DNA from: Polytrichum commune | Taxonomy: Eukaryota; Streptophyta; Polytrichopsida; Polytrichales; Polytrichaceae | Direction of reading: 5' to 3' | Assembly: GCA_950295325.1 (NCBI GenBank) | Contig: OX485804.1 | Coordinates: forward strand, 6,198,001 to 6,262,000 | Length of the DNA stretch: 64,000 nucleotides | Part shown: positions 48,134 through 60,289 of the stretch, in pieces | How positions within the stretch are numbered: the stretch's first letter is position 1 | Layout: each line of letters starts with the position of its first letter | Position numbers and translations under genes: made by a program | Notes under the pieces: generated by a model | What the model saw: only the letters and a program-made list of their open reading frames with translations | Databases searched by the model: none | Told to the model about the DNA's origin: nothing

Positions 48134-48541
48134 TAAGAGAATTACTTGGTGGTGTTTGTCTGCCCTGGAAGTGCCAATAAGCTTGTATTGTGGTATTCTA
48201 TAATGTAAAAAAACAATTCAGGAATATTTTATCTTACATGTGACCGCTTGAGAGACATGACACAACCAATCTTGGAACTTCATTGGCAAATTTCAACTTG
48301 GTTTTCATTGGCAAATGACCCATATAGAATCTACTATTGATGTTGTCCACTTACACAACATTGAACAATAAAAGAGTTCCCCTCTATAAGACCACATTGG
48401 GAAGGAGAAAATCTTTGATCTCAAAGCCTAGATCAAGACCTTCCTCAACTCTAATTTCAACAATATCAAATTCTTTGGTTCCGATTCGTAATTGCTCAAG
48501 CATGAATTGAACTTGAAGCAACCACTGACATTACAACAATA

Positions 48542-48883
48542 AAGATTATTGCTTACCGCACCTCAAACCATAAATTAGCCATTGAAATTGGATGATGGTC
48601 AACTTTCCCTATTTCTAAAGCTACTAGACTATGCCGCTTTTGCTCCTATAATGTAGTTGAAAATGAGGTACATTTTGTGTTGGAATGTCCCCTTTGTAAG
48701 CCCATTAGAGATAAGTTTCCATCACTATTTGAGAATGTATTCCTCCTAGGGAACCTCAAGTCTTTCTTTCAATTAGACCACCAATTTGATATTAGCCTCT
48801 ATCTTACGGAAGCTACCGCACTCCGTAAGAGTGTGTTTCATGTCCTACGAGAAGTTGGTGCAAAGAGAAGTGTGTCTCTTTAA
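48542..48883 (+). pseudogene. LINE reverse-transcriptase C-terminal relic
   Basis: The frame reads KIIAYRTSNHKLAIEIG, a stop, then WSTFPISKATRLCRFCSYNV, then VENEVHFVLECPLCKPIRDK. The pattern R-x-C-x-x-C followed by V-E-x-E-x-H-F-x-x-x-C-P is the conserved C-terminal region found after the reverse transcriptase of non-LTR retrotransposons. One in-frame stop and no upstream RT motifs show that this is a 5'-truncated, dead copy. Confidence 0.6.
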
Positions 48884-51014
48884 GACCATTTTTTTTCTTA
48901 CTATGTTTGCACCCCAGGGTCGCAATAATTGGGATATACTACAAGGGTCCTTGGATAATAAAACGATTTGAGCAGCGATAATGGCTCTATAATAATGTAT
49001 TATAGAGTTATTATAAAACACTTCAAAATAGGAGTTGGTCTAAAATGTTATAATGCTTGTATATTGTACTATAATACTTGGATTTTATTATGAAATCATA
49101 TTATAATTATTAACAACTTTTGAAAATCTAAGGGTCTAGACAAAGACCCATGTACCTTATTGTGAAACTTTAAACCATTGGATTTTATATTGTAACTTGT
49201 TTATTTACACCCTCAACTCCATAATATCAACCCCTGTAATGCCGCTCACTCTCTAATATCCCAAAAACCCTAGGGAATGGATGTTCTTAGTTCAAATCTC
49301 ACTCCTTATTGTCACATTTCTCTCCCTTATATCATGGGTTTTGACATTAGTGCAAACCATCAAAGAAGACAACCGACACCCTTGCATTGCGCCACTAGTC
49401 AATATGTGGAGTGCCTTCTACTTCTTCCTATGTCACTTGTAAAATTGTTGGTGCATGGATATGCCAAATTGCCTAGGAAAGCAAGGATGAGGTTGACATG
49501 TGAAGATGGATCATGTGTTATGACATCATAGACTTTCCATGTGAGGATTTGTTCTAAACCCTAAACCCTATTCCTAGACCCTAGTCTTCTCCCTCTCACT
49601 TGTGCTACATATCTCTCGGCAATTCTATCCACCAGTATGGGAAGTTGTTTAAGGAGTTGAATACGTACATGTGTTTGCATTACTCAATGTGAAGGCTTAC
49701 TAATCTCAAATGCAAGGCCTATTTATTTTGCTTTCTACATATCCTTAGAAGCAAAGTTGTTTTGAATCAATTCAAGCACCATGGAATTGGTATTGTTGCA
49801 TGATAATTCCATAAATTGTTGATGGAGATATAGAAGCAAATATTTTATGCATTGGATGGCGACTTCAAGGTTTGTTTTCATACACAAAGTTTACATTACT
49901 ATAAAAATATTCTTAGCAAACAATGGAATTATTCATCAGTGCTTGAGTTTTCATCCATGTTGGGAATTTGATGTGTTGGTTGTCTCTAGATCAATATGGA
50001 GGAATTTTTTGATCACCTGTGCAATGCCTCTCTTTGAAATTTGAAAGGGCAAACAAGATGAGCTACATTCATGTCTACATTTGGTCAACGTCCCTTAAAT
50101 TGATTTTTTTTTTTTTGTGTTTCTTGAGATGAATTTTTGATGGTCCACAAATGATATAAATTAGTAGTGCTAGCGAGATCCCTTTTCACCATTTAAACAA
50201 ATGTAGTTATTTAGTAAGATTGAAATCTACAAAGTGTTTTGCTTGAAGGCAAAAAATAAGTGAGATTCAACTTCTCAAAAAGGTTCACCTATGCGGACAC
50301 ATACACACATGGAGTTCACCACACCTGTCGTTTGTCCAAAAATTGTCATAGTTGTATTCTTCTTCATCATCTTCGTAAAAGCCCATGTCGAATGCCATGG
50401 TTGCCCAAATGCCTCCCTCCTACATCCAAGGCTTCCATATCGTCACTTAATCCAAAATCAAGATCATTTGGTAGCCCACCCACTAGAGTACCTAACCAAT
50501 TTTCATCATCTCCAAAGTATTTTACATTCATAATTGTATCATTCGACGCCTCTTCATAATCTTCCGGATTTGCTCCATATGAGGGTCTTGCACCAAGGTC
50601 TTGTACAAAGTATTTCTTGGACTGCCCAATCGTACCATAAGCTTTACATATGTGTGCAACTATGGGAGATTATCCGTGTCCCATGTATGAAATCATTAAT
50701 TTCAACATTACAATGTTGCACTTTGTGTTATTCCATAATGTCACATGCTACACTAATTCTCTATTATCATGCATCCATGTTAACAATATAGAACTCCGTA
50801 ATATCACATGAACTTTTTGTTGCCACAAGTGTGATACTACAAAGTTTAGAGTCTACATAAATTTTGATACCATTGGATTCACTTTGACTTTCTCTTTGTC
50901 AACATAATAAAAAATGCTAAGTTAATAATCTTCTTGATACCCATATAAAGTGATATACAATTTAATACTTTTATATCATAATTACAATTGTTGCCACCCG
51001 AGGATTTGCACAGT
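48884..51014. other. Intergenic, no gene recognised
   Basis: Small frames near 49277-49531 and 50260-50790 match nothing. A two-unit telomere-like motif (AAACCCTAAACCCTA) lies at ~49556-49569 and is too short to be an interstitial telomere tract. Confidence 0.35.
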
Positions 51015-51022
51015 GGCCAATC
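51015..51022. repeat. hAT target-site duplication, left
   Basis: GGCCAATC is repeated exactly at 52050-52057. Confidence 0.8.
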
Positions 51023-52049
51023 CAATGTACAGGGAGTACTGACGTTTAGTTACAAGCTAGCCGAATTTTTTTGGAGATTTCCGAATGAGTTCATAATGAT
51101 TTGGATGCCGTACTGATGTAAATTGTCGAGGTTGGAAATCAACTAGTTCAAGGGATAATAGACCAACAATATAGCCGGTTGAGGCATCATAGTTCGGGAT
51201 ATTTACCGAGTCAATTTTCAAATTTTAGGCAAGTAGCCGAAGGGACTAGGGATAGGGCAGAAATGTTACTAAGGTAATACTAGAGTCATGACTCATAAGG
51301 TCAACACCATGGAGGGTAATTTAAGAGTGGTTCCGTTCTCATTAGGCCAATTAGGGTTTTGAGGCTCTAAGTAGCCAGGGACCCTCTCTCACAAGTATAA
51401 GAAGAGTTTGAGCCCCTCTGGCAAAGTACCTCACTCCTCCATAAGGGTTCTTCTCTCTACCCCAATCCAGCTCTAAGCTTTCGCTTCTACTTTTCTATTT
51501 CCAATTGATGTTTTCAAGCTCTGTGTTTCGCTTCAAGCTTAGTGGGTGGCTTCCGATCTTGCACCACTTGTCATATGTCTTCTGCAAGTGACGTTTTTTG
51601 TTCAATAACTCTAGGTATGTTCCCAATTCTAAGGATGTCGATTAGTTTCAAGGTTGCATGTATTGTTGTACTAACCAAGCTTTGAAAAATGTGTGCACCC
51701 TCTTTGGATCCATACATTTTTCAAAGGCTACATTCTTGATCCCAAGATGGTGGAGGCTTGGCAAGGTTCAACTCCTTCCAGGGATACTTGGGATTTCTTT
51801 CAACACAAGTACACTCCCTTAAAAGCATAACACCAATTTTATTTTATATATAAAAAAATCCGACTTCGGAAATATACCAAAGTAAAATTTAGAAACTAGA
51901 AAAATTGCCAAATGATAAAGGTAAATCTCGGAATTTAACTGAGAAAAGAAAACCATCTTTCAGTAGCTTCTGAGTGAAAAGAAAGAAATTCGAACCGTTT
52001 TATAAAAGGTAGGAAATGTACCGATATTTTAAGAACTCCCCGGACTGTG
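51023..52049. mobile_element. Non-autonomous hAT element, 1027 bp
   Basis: The left end reads CAATGTACAGGGAGTACT and the reverse-complemented right end CACAGTCCGGGGAGTTCT, 13 of 18 positions alike. The exact 8-bp duplication GGCCAATC brackets it. Subterminal TTAGTTACAAGCTAGCCG is shared with the element at 58270. No transposase frame is left. Confidence 0.8.
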
Positions 52050-52057
52050 GGCCAATC
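52050..52057. repeat. hAT target-site duplication, right
   Basis: This is the second exact copy of GGCCAATC. Confidence 0.8.
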
Positions 52058-52424
52058 TAAGCACTCCATAGAAAAGCAACGAAAGGAACTCTTCCCTTAA
52101 TTGATGCTGTGTGTTTCTCATTTTGGATATCTCTATATTCTTGATTGCCATCTTTAATTGGTCTAAGAAAAAGTTGGACATCACACAAGTCTTGCCTGCT
52201 CAACTTCTTATTGCCCTCACACCTTCCGTCGCCCACACGAATCTTGGCATTTGCTAAGGCCTTAGAGGAACACTTTCCCTAAGGTGATGCTTATTGTTTT
52301 ATCCTTGAGTTGTCAACAAATGAGTGGAATGGTGCCATCACGTAAGTCATGTTTAAAAGTAATTGACTATATGCGGCATTAAGTATAATTAGCAACACTT
52401 CGGCTATTCATAATAGTGGTGTAA

Positions 52425-52650
52425 GGGCTACTTCACACATGAGACAAAAGGGTCCGTGACCATCGCACTTCAAACACTCGCATTGGTGGAAAAAGCGGAG
52501 CCAGTCCAAGTTTGCTTCACACTATGCTTGAGGGACCAACGGAGTATGTGAATGCAAGATGGATGTAAAGTCTACATGGATTCCTACAAATGGATCGTGT
52601 TTCATGGTCACTTGGACTATTCTCAAAAACCACCTCTTGGGAAACTACCA
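52425..52650 (-). mobile_element. Partial copy of the 499-bp Tourist-like MITE
   Basis: This starts GGGCTACTTCACACATGAG after TAA (52422-52424) and matches the reverse complement of the right half of 22677-23175, through GGATGTAAAGTCTACATGGA, before homology ends near 52650. Confidence 0.65.
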
Positions 52651-53568
52651 AAACCGTCGTATTATCGAGGTGTCACAAACTCGATCTTATGACGAATTGG
52701 ACCTCTTTGTCATAGTAACAAGGTGCTTCATGAAAACACACATTAGATAGCTGGCCACGTATATGAAATAAATATTGTTTCAAGTGTCTTTACAAATATG
52801 AAAATTTCTCTCATGAAATCCATGTGGACTTGAAGAAGGGTTCAAAAGTCCGTTTGATGTTGCCACTTCAATTAGCAACATATATCTTGTTGAACTTCTC
52901 CAAAATGGCTTGCAATTTCATTACATACGCAGGAGTAGAATCTAGTGGGTTGCCCATAAAAAAAAATGTAGCTAACAATTGAGCATGATGTTCAGCATTT
53001 TCCAGTTCTATACTAGGTGAAGGTCAATCAACTTCTAAAACTCAACCAACCTTCAAACGGTCATAACTCTCCCAACACAACTCACAATTGAGCAAAACTA
53101 GCACAGAAAGAAGCGCAATGTCCATAGCTCTCCAACACTATGCAAATCAAAGCAATCTGACAAACATTGAGTTCCAAATGCTCCAAAACAAATCATGCAC
53201 CTTGGTTTAAGGTTTAGGTGAAAAATTTGTTGCAAAAGAAACAGAAGCTAATGAGTCTCTAAGATTAGGTTTTGAGATAGAGAACCTAGTTCCTTGAGTT
53301 CCCATGTTTTCACATCACTTTACATTAAAAAAATATAATCCACATTTCATATGCAAAAATTACATAAATTTCATATTAACTATGCGATTATACATGTGTG
53401 GGACTTGTCATGTATGCATTTATTACCACTGTAATATAACATTTTGAGGGTCTAAGAGTGTCGTAACAATGTCATGGTCATATTATAGAGGTGCATTCTA
53501 AGTAGAAAGTCCAATGGACCAAATTGGTGTCACTGTATCGAGGTAGTTGTATATCGAGAGTTGTATGA
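52651..53568. other. Intergenic, nothing recognised
   Basis: No supported frame, repeat end or RNA gene occurs between the partial MITE and the MULE. Confidence 0.35.
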
Positions 53569-53577
53569 AAGAGGTAT

Positions 53578-54673
53578 GGGGGACGTTAAGTACCCCCCAC
53601 GAACTTTTCAGGGGGGGGGGTGAATATTCTGTCAGGGGCAGCCGCCCGTCAATTTTTCTGCACCAGCCTGAAAACTGCTGCCCGCCCGCCCGACTTCGAA
53701 AAAACTATTGTACTTGCATTTTTGAAGGCTATTTGTCCACAAATCCCATATTGAGTGCACTTCATTGTCAAGGTCTCAAATCCAATATATATGTCCACTT
53801 CCATTGAGTAATAAGCAATTGACTAGATTTCATTTTCAAAGTGAAACCGCCAATAAAGCATGTAATTAACTTGGAAGTCAAAAATATTACAAAATCCTCA
53901 TTAGCATTGAGGTTATAATTTTTGTCACTTACAATTGAAAAGGACTTTGTCATTCTAAAATGAAACTAAATTTTATTTATTTATTTATTAATATCAATAT
54001 GTTATATGTTATATATATATTTAATATATTTAATACCTTCTACTATCACAAAGCTTTCATACGCCTTTAAACCAGTTAAGTAAGATTGAATGCAACTAAG
54101 TCTAATAATTTCTGATTAATCCTAATTAATCCCAATCAAATCAAAAAATATGCTTACCAAATTAATTAAGCCTAATTAATCATAAATTATATTTAATGCA
54201 TATGAAAACTTTGTGATGTAGAAGGCATTAACTATATTATATTTAAAAACTATTATATATTATATTATATTCATTTTAGTTTCATTTTAGAATGACAAAG
54301 TCCCTTTCAATTGTAAGTGACAAAAATTATAACCTCAGCTGTAATGAGGATTTTGTAATATTTTTGACTTCCAAGTTAATTACATGCTTTATTGGCAATT
54401 TCACTTTGGAAATGAAATCTAGTCAATTGCTTATTTACTCAATGGAAGTGAACATATATATTGGATTTGAGACCTTGAAAATGAAGTGCACTCAATATGG
54501 GATTTGTAGACAAGTAGTCTTGAAAAATGCAAGTACAATAGTTTTTTCGAAGTCGGGCGGGCGGGCAGCAGTTTTCGGTCGGGTGCAGAAAAATTGACGG
54601 GCGGCTGCCCCCGACATAATATTCCCCCCCCCCCCGCCCGAAAAGTTCATAGGGGGGGAATTTAACGTCCCCC
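53578..54673. mobile_element. Mutator-like element (MULE) with ~400-bp TIRs, 1096 bp
   Basis: The first ~400 bp (53578-~53975) and last ~390 bp (~54283-54673) are near-perfect inverted repeats beginning GGGGGACGTTAA. They flank an AT-rich core of ~300 bp. Nine-base flanks AAGAGGTAT (53569-53577) and AAGAGATAT (54674-54682) differ at one position; 9-bp duplications and long TIRs are typical of MULEs. The frames inside the arms are paired repeat artefacts, not a transposase. G and C runs of ten or more sit near both ends. Confidence 0.8.
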
Positions 54674-54682
54674 AAGAGATAT

Positions 54683-57600
54683 GACCTTACCTTAGAAGTG
54701 GGGTGGGGGGGGGGGGTTGCTCTAATTAGCAAGTGCACGAGACAATGTTAAGGAGACAAGAATAATGGAGAGCTTTGAGAGAGGGTGGCATTTCGGCTCC
54801 TCAATTTGTCCACTTGCCAATAAGTTAGAGAATTGTCAATCAGGCATGTTTGCCTACAAAAAGCCCTTCATCACCGGAGTGAGTTAAGCAGATGGGCCTC
54901 TCACAAACTGAGTTCGGAAATTGACACATGTTTCTTGTGAGGGTACTAACAAGCTCTGGCACCTTGATAATTATACACATCTCCCCCCAATTATGTCATC
55001 TTTACATTCTAAGTTAGTATGGTCAAAGCTTTTGAACCCATGGTCCAATGTATTTTCAAAACATGTCCATGTGGTGTCCCTTCTTCAATTCACTCCAACT
55101 ATACATCACTCAAATATAGGTGTACGTTAGTGATCACGAACCAAATAGGCACATTTTTTTTAGACGTATTTTGGATGGATCTAAGTTATTCCTCGAGCAA
55201 GAACCACTTCTTGGAGGACATGAAAGAAACATGCAATAAGTGTGAGACGATTAGCGGATCCGATTCGAATCATGTAGCCATCCGTTTCACGATTTTCAAG
55301 GCTCACATGAATATCTTATTTATTGTCAAAGTGAAGATTTGTTTGGTTCAATAAGTGGTCATGTAAGTCTCCCTAATCATGTTGACCATTGATATGGGTC
55401 CTGGGCTCGAGAGGAAATTCAAATTATCATTATTACCCTTGATGACCTTGAATTGTAGAGCCAAGGTAGTTGTCTCCACAACTTTCTCCTCGGACCTTGG
55501 TCTTGAAGCTCTCTAGTGATGCCACATAAATATGAGCAACCACCCCAAGAACAGTTGATCACACAAAGTAGCCATGTCCATAGTTCCTACCCAAAGGAGG
55601 CCATGCAAGGACAAGATAGTGAATTTTTTTGTCCGGGTGGACAGGAAGGTGTGAATCTTGCACTTATGCCCCCTCCCCACCTGACTTTACCAAATAACCA
55701 AAGTCTTTCTTGAAAACCATGTAAAGCTCCCTCGGTTATAGCAGAGGCGTCCGGCTATTCCAATGCACCTACAAGAACTTGCTCCGGGGATTGTCAAGTA
55801 GGTTTCAGTCAAGTAGTGTAGATAGTTTTAGGGATTGGGTTCCAATTAAGAAAACCACACAGGGAAGACCAAATGAATGTCAGGCTTTTACATCTAGGTG
55901 TCATTATTAGGTTAATTGATAGAGTACCCGGGTTGTGGAATGAAATTAGTATGACAATCCCAGGGTAAACATCTTCTTAGGTGAGTTTTGAGTCTTATTA
56001 GATTGGGGTGTAGGCATTCAAGGTCGCTCAGTGCAGTACATGCAATTACTCAGTCACTCCCTTACAACCCACTCTCAACGGTAGCATCTCTCTTGTTATT
56101 ATTTTACAATGCAGAGAGTCACGGCTCAACCATAGTCTTTTGCGTGAGCAATAGTCTCATACACCCAAGGCCAAGGCACCTTGTTTTAGTCCATAGTCTC
56201 TTCCAGTGATTATAGGTCATACCACAAGTTAGCCCAATATCACCCCATTAAACTCCTCAGGCCTTTGAATTAATTAATCAAAGATGGTTATTTTATATTC
56301 AATCTCTTTTCATTTCTTCTAAATTAACAAGTCAATATTTTATTTAATACTTTTAAAACGAATTGTTATAATTTGCAAAAGCCTAGTTATAAGTGGCGAG
56401 AGCTAAGGACCGACACTAAGCGATCGAGTCTAAATCCCCAAGTCCATAGTCTTAGTAACCAATTCCAAGTCTCATAGAGCAGGCCATAGTCTATGATCAC
56501 CAACAACAATCACCAATAAGAATCACCAATAAACATCAAGTTCTCAAAGGTGTATCTAGCATTTACTCTCTTTATACTAGCACTCGAGCCTTCTACCAAA
56601 CGTTATGGGACAATGGTGCCTCCCTTCCTCTCCACGGTTCACCTTCCACGACCAAGCTCTTCGACTTCCCCGCCTTCTCGTCGTTCCTAAGCTTATGGTC
56701 ACCACATTAGACTATGGGCTGAAGCCCACAATTTCATAAGGGACATTGTAAAGATCTTTCGGTATCACGATACACACTCACGATGTTCACATCCGATTCT
56801 CACTTTGAAGAAGAGTTCCTCGTACATAACATTTCTGCACTCACCACTCTTTTGCGCATAGATAAAAGTTGTAGTTTTTTTCTCAGTAAGAACATTTCAC
56901 TTACAAATTCCCCAATTATCTATTGTCCAATCACTAGGAAATTAACAGAAGGAAATCTTAATAGAGAAAGTTTGATCTTATCCAGTTGAGAAGAAACATA
57001 TGATTGGTCACGCGACTCCATTTACTCACGGGAAACATTACATTTTGAAGTTGTCCTAATTACACTTCTTCTTTCAACGTCATCTATATTGTTGTTGTGA
57101 CAAAGTAACCACGTTTGGGAATCACATGCAAGGCTAATCTTGTCACAGGTTAGCTGGATTCACTAAAACAAAAAGGGGAAATTATCAATAGAGGATTGCA
57201 ACAAATAGTCATTCCCATTACAAATTCACTCCCTCACCAACTAGGATGAATGAGTATGCTTAACCCTTAAAGGACATATGCTTTCCCGATACCACACCTA
57301 AAATATATTTTAAAATTCATTTTAAGCATGATTAACCAATTAGTTTACATAGGCTCTATTCTAAAGAAGTATAGATCTTGCTAAGGTGCTCGATTTGACA
57401 TTCTAAAAACCCCATTTGGTGCAATGGAGTAGAAGTTTTGAACAAGATTCTCCCAAAACAATACCAAGCCCGTGGGGCAGCATTGTCCTTTCAGGGTTAA
57501 CTCCAATGTTGTCTCTTCTGACGTATACGGATTACCGGATTTCACACCCTTCTATCCCAAATAAGAACCAATAAGGTAAAGAAGCTTTATGTTTCATGAG

Positions 57601-58261
57601 CAATGTGCATGGTTTTTGTTTTTCTCTAGGTCAGACGTTTAATGGATCATATAAATGACACCATCAGAATTCTATCTGATTGACTGTCATTGCCAAGAGC
57701 TTTGCAATCAGCATAGTAGATTACTCAAGGAGATAAGGGAGAAAGACGCGTCACACTTTTACATTATGAAGAGAATGTTTTTTACAATACAGGGCTTCAC
57801 ACCTAAGATTTTACTACTTATGCATAGACCTTGATTGCTGCTGCGGCAAGGAAAGTCACTCTCTTCCCGAGAGGAGAATGAGAGATTGCACACCCCCTCT
57901 CTCCTTGCCTATGGTCCTTATCAATCAAACAAGTCTCTCTTGTCAGTAGGTCTGCCCGTATCTCAATCTTCTAAGTCTCTTCATTTTGATCGCATGTCTA
58001 TGGCCCTGTCCATTCGACTCTTCCGTTCTAATATTTAGTTTAAATGAGTGAAAAGAATCCACTTCTTACTCACTTCTACTAATCAGTCACTAATTTCTTA
58101 TTTTCCTATTCATTCGGCATTCTAACATACATTTGGAGGACATATTTCATCAAAATTCAAAAAGTCATACGTCTTGACCAAAAATTTGTATCACAAGTAG
58201 CTTCACACAAGGTCATTGTTTTATCTACCAAGCAATGAATGTTGGATAGGTTTTGTCCCAT
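54683..58261. other. Intergenic, no gene recognised
   Basis: Several frames of 60-110 codons are scattered here (e.g. 55019-55354, 56783-56989), but none shows a domain or pairs with splice sites. A short G20-like run lies at ~54702-54716. A 24-bp block at ~55662-55685 recurs inverted at ~60050-60073. Confidence 0.35.
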
Positions 58262-58269
58262 CCCCAAAC
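58262..58269. repeat. hAT target-site duplication, left
   Basis: CCCCAAAC is repeated exactly at 59761-59768. Confidence 0.85.
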
Positions 58270-59760
58270 CAATGAACGGGTAGTGCCGGCAGTTAGTTAC
58301 AAGCTAGCCGGTTGATTTTGAGAATTTCCGAATGCAATTGGAAAGTTTAGGAAGGGGTTCCGGAAGAAAATCAAGGTTTACGGAAATGGGCCGATTAGAA
58401 GAAAAAAATGCCGGCATTAAGACAAACTGCCCTAGACTATCAACGGCAAATTACCGATTGAAAAATTATTTTCACGGCGGGTAGCCGACCAAATATATAT
58501 ATTTTAGGTAATTTTTTTAATACTATGCATAGTTGGAGTCTATGCCTTGTTGGCTTGTGGTTTAGGGTTACTTGCTTCCCGCCACAACTTCCATTCCGCA
58601 GCGGTGGAGCTTGCATTTTCGTGGACTTGGAAGAGGCATTGATGTTCCAAAAGAATTTTGCACAAGTTGTTTGTTCCACCCTTCATGCACGTTTTTGTGA
58701 CAATAATTTGATTTCTTGTTTTAAGATTTTGAATCCGACTAATATGCCTTCAGGGCAAGTGGACTTACAAAATTGGTGTATTTTTGAATTTGATATTTTG
58801 TTGTGTCATTATGGAGTAGACCACTCGCATGGAAGCTTTAAACTTCCTCCTCTTGTGGACCAAACAACATGTAAGCGTGAATTTTTAGCCTTCAAGCTTC
58901 AGTGCACTACGGAATGGGGGGATAAGAATTTCAGGGATTTGTGGGATATGATAACTTGGAATCATGCTTTACAAACACGGTACCCCAACATCCTTATTCT
59001 TGCAGAGTTAGCTCATGTGCAATGTGTTTCTACAACGACATGTGAACGTGCTTTCAATGTGCAGAATTTGATCAAGACCAAAGTTAGAAATATGTTGGGT
59101 AGTAAGAATCTCGATACAATGCTGCGAATTGCCTTGAAAGGGCCAGATGAGGAGGTAGATGACATAATGGGTGACGCTATCCCACTTTGGAAGAATGACA
59201 GTAAGTACCGTTTTTTGTATGCTAATCCCTCTTCTTATTTGAATTCTCCTAATATAGTGAGTGTGAGTGATGTGTCTTGTTCGTTTGGGGCAATTGATAC
59301 TAACGGCAATGGTACGCAAATTTTGTGATTTTTCAATACTAATTAGCTTCCGGATAATACTTGGACCCTTTTGTGGTGCTTGTATTTTCCGAAGGCTAAA
59401 TCCTTAGCCCTAATATAATAGGGGCTTTGCCAGGTTCAACTCCTGATAAGGATACTATTTAGACGAAAAAAATGGAGAGTGAATGCCCACATTGTTTAAT
59501 CCTAAACACTTGAAAAAAAAATGACAATGACACATCCACCACCAAAATATAAAACCGGCCCCACTTTAGACCTTTCGGAAATTGCATAAATGATAAAACA
59601 AATGTCGGCTAATTGCCTAAATACATTAGGAAATGGGGGCTATCAACCGATAAATTTTGCACTCTCTAGGCCCACTTCCGGGTAAAATTTGAAAAATCCG
59701 AGCCACCTCTAGAAATCTCGGCAATTAGCCATTTTCTCTACAGAACTCCCCGGACTCTGC
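58270..59760. mobile_element. hAT element with transposase remnant, 1491 bp
   Basis: The left end reads CAATGAACGGGTAGTGCC and the reversed right end CAGAGTCCGGGGAGTTCT. The 8-bp duplication CCCCAAAC is exact. Subterminal AGTTAGTTACAAGCTAGCC matches the element at 51023, so the two belong to one family. The interior holds a 267-codon frame with a hAT dimerisation region. Confidence 0.85.
58525..59328 (+). CDS. hAT transposase C-terminal fragment
   Basis: An uninterrupted frame of 267 codons lies inside the hAT element. Residues ~160-220 carry the hAT dimerisation signature in the ZNF862/KIAA1586-like form: LILAELAHVQCVSTTTCERA followed by FNVQNLIKTKVRNML and LDTMLRIALKGP. The BED zinc finger and most of the RNase H-like catalytic domain are missing, so it should not transpose DNA by itself. 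The frame starts ~255 bp inside the left end, which suggests an internal deletion of the parent gene. It could be expressed as a dimerisation-only protein, but no evidence for that is visible here. Confidence 0.65.
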   Translation: MHSWSLCLVGLWFRVTCFPPQLPFRSGGACIFVDLEEALMFQKNFAQVVCSTLHARFCDNNLISCFKILNPTNMPSGQVDLQNWCIFEFDILLCHYGVDHSHGSFKLPPLVDQTTCKREFLAFKLQCTTEWGDKNFRDLWDMITWNHALQTRYPNILILAELAHVQCVSTTTCERAFNVQNLIKTKVRNMLGSKNLDTMLRIALKGPDEEVDDIMGDAIPLWKNDSKYRFLYANPSSYLNSPNIVSVSDVSCSFGAIDTNGNGTQIL

Positions 59761-59768
59761 CCCAAACG
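59761..59768. repeat. hAT target-site duplication, right
   Basis: This is the second exact copy of CCCCAAAC. Confidence 0.85.
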
Positions 59769-60289
59769 CCTTACTATTCATCTATCTTACTATATGTTTT
59801 TGTTAATGAAGCTCCTAATGCCCTCATAGCTAAGACTAAAAGCAACCAATCACAAGGGCGGGAGGCGCCACTTTTAACGGTCCTAGATTCTTGCCTCATG
59901 TCTAGGTACCAATGGGAGGGTCGGTGCTTGAGGCTTTAAACTTCCACTTTTAAACCATGCCACATCATTTGCCAACTAGGCTCAGCACTAGATAATGTCG
60001 ATGGTGTGAAGGCCATGTTTATAGAACCAATTTTTAGGCTTAGCTAAAGTCAGGTGGGGAGGGGGCATGAGTCGCATGACTCAACTTTAGCTCTCAGTGG
60101 GAATGTTTGGATGAAATTTGTGTCTGAAATGATGCTTGGGATGCAACAGGCTACCCAAACAAAAGTTAAAAAGTAAATTAATCTTAGCCCTACACGTAGA
60201 TCCGACATCCCAAGTTCACTCTCATGGCCTCCTTTTCGTAATCTAGGGACTTGGCATAGAGTAGGGAGGTTGATGGGGATAAGGGTAAT
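59769..60289. other. Intergenic with a small foldback
   Basis: At ~60042-60112 the sequence GCTAAAGTCAGG...ACTTTAGC forms an imperfect hairpin enclosing CATGAGTCGCATGACTCA. No gene is recognised. Confidence 0.4.

Noticed and set aside
49554-49570. Telomere-like AAACCCTAAACCCTA
   Set aside because: Only two units; this short motif is common in plant DNA and does not indicate a telomere or fusion site.
53547-54738. Frames near 53547-53953 and 54292-54738 with similar peptides
   Set aside because: They are the two inverted arms of the MULE translated in matching frames and do not encode a transposase.
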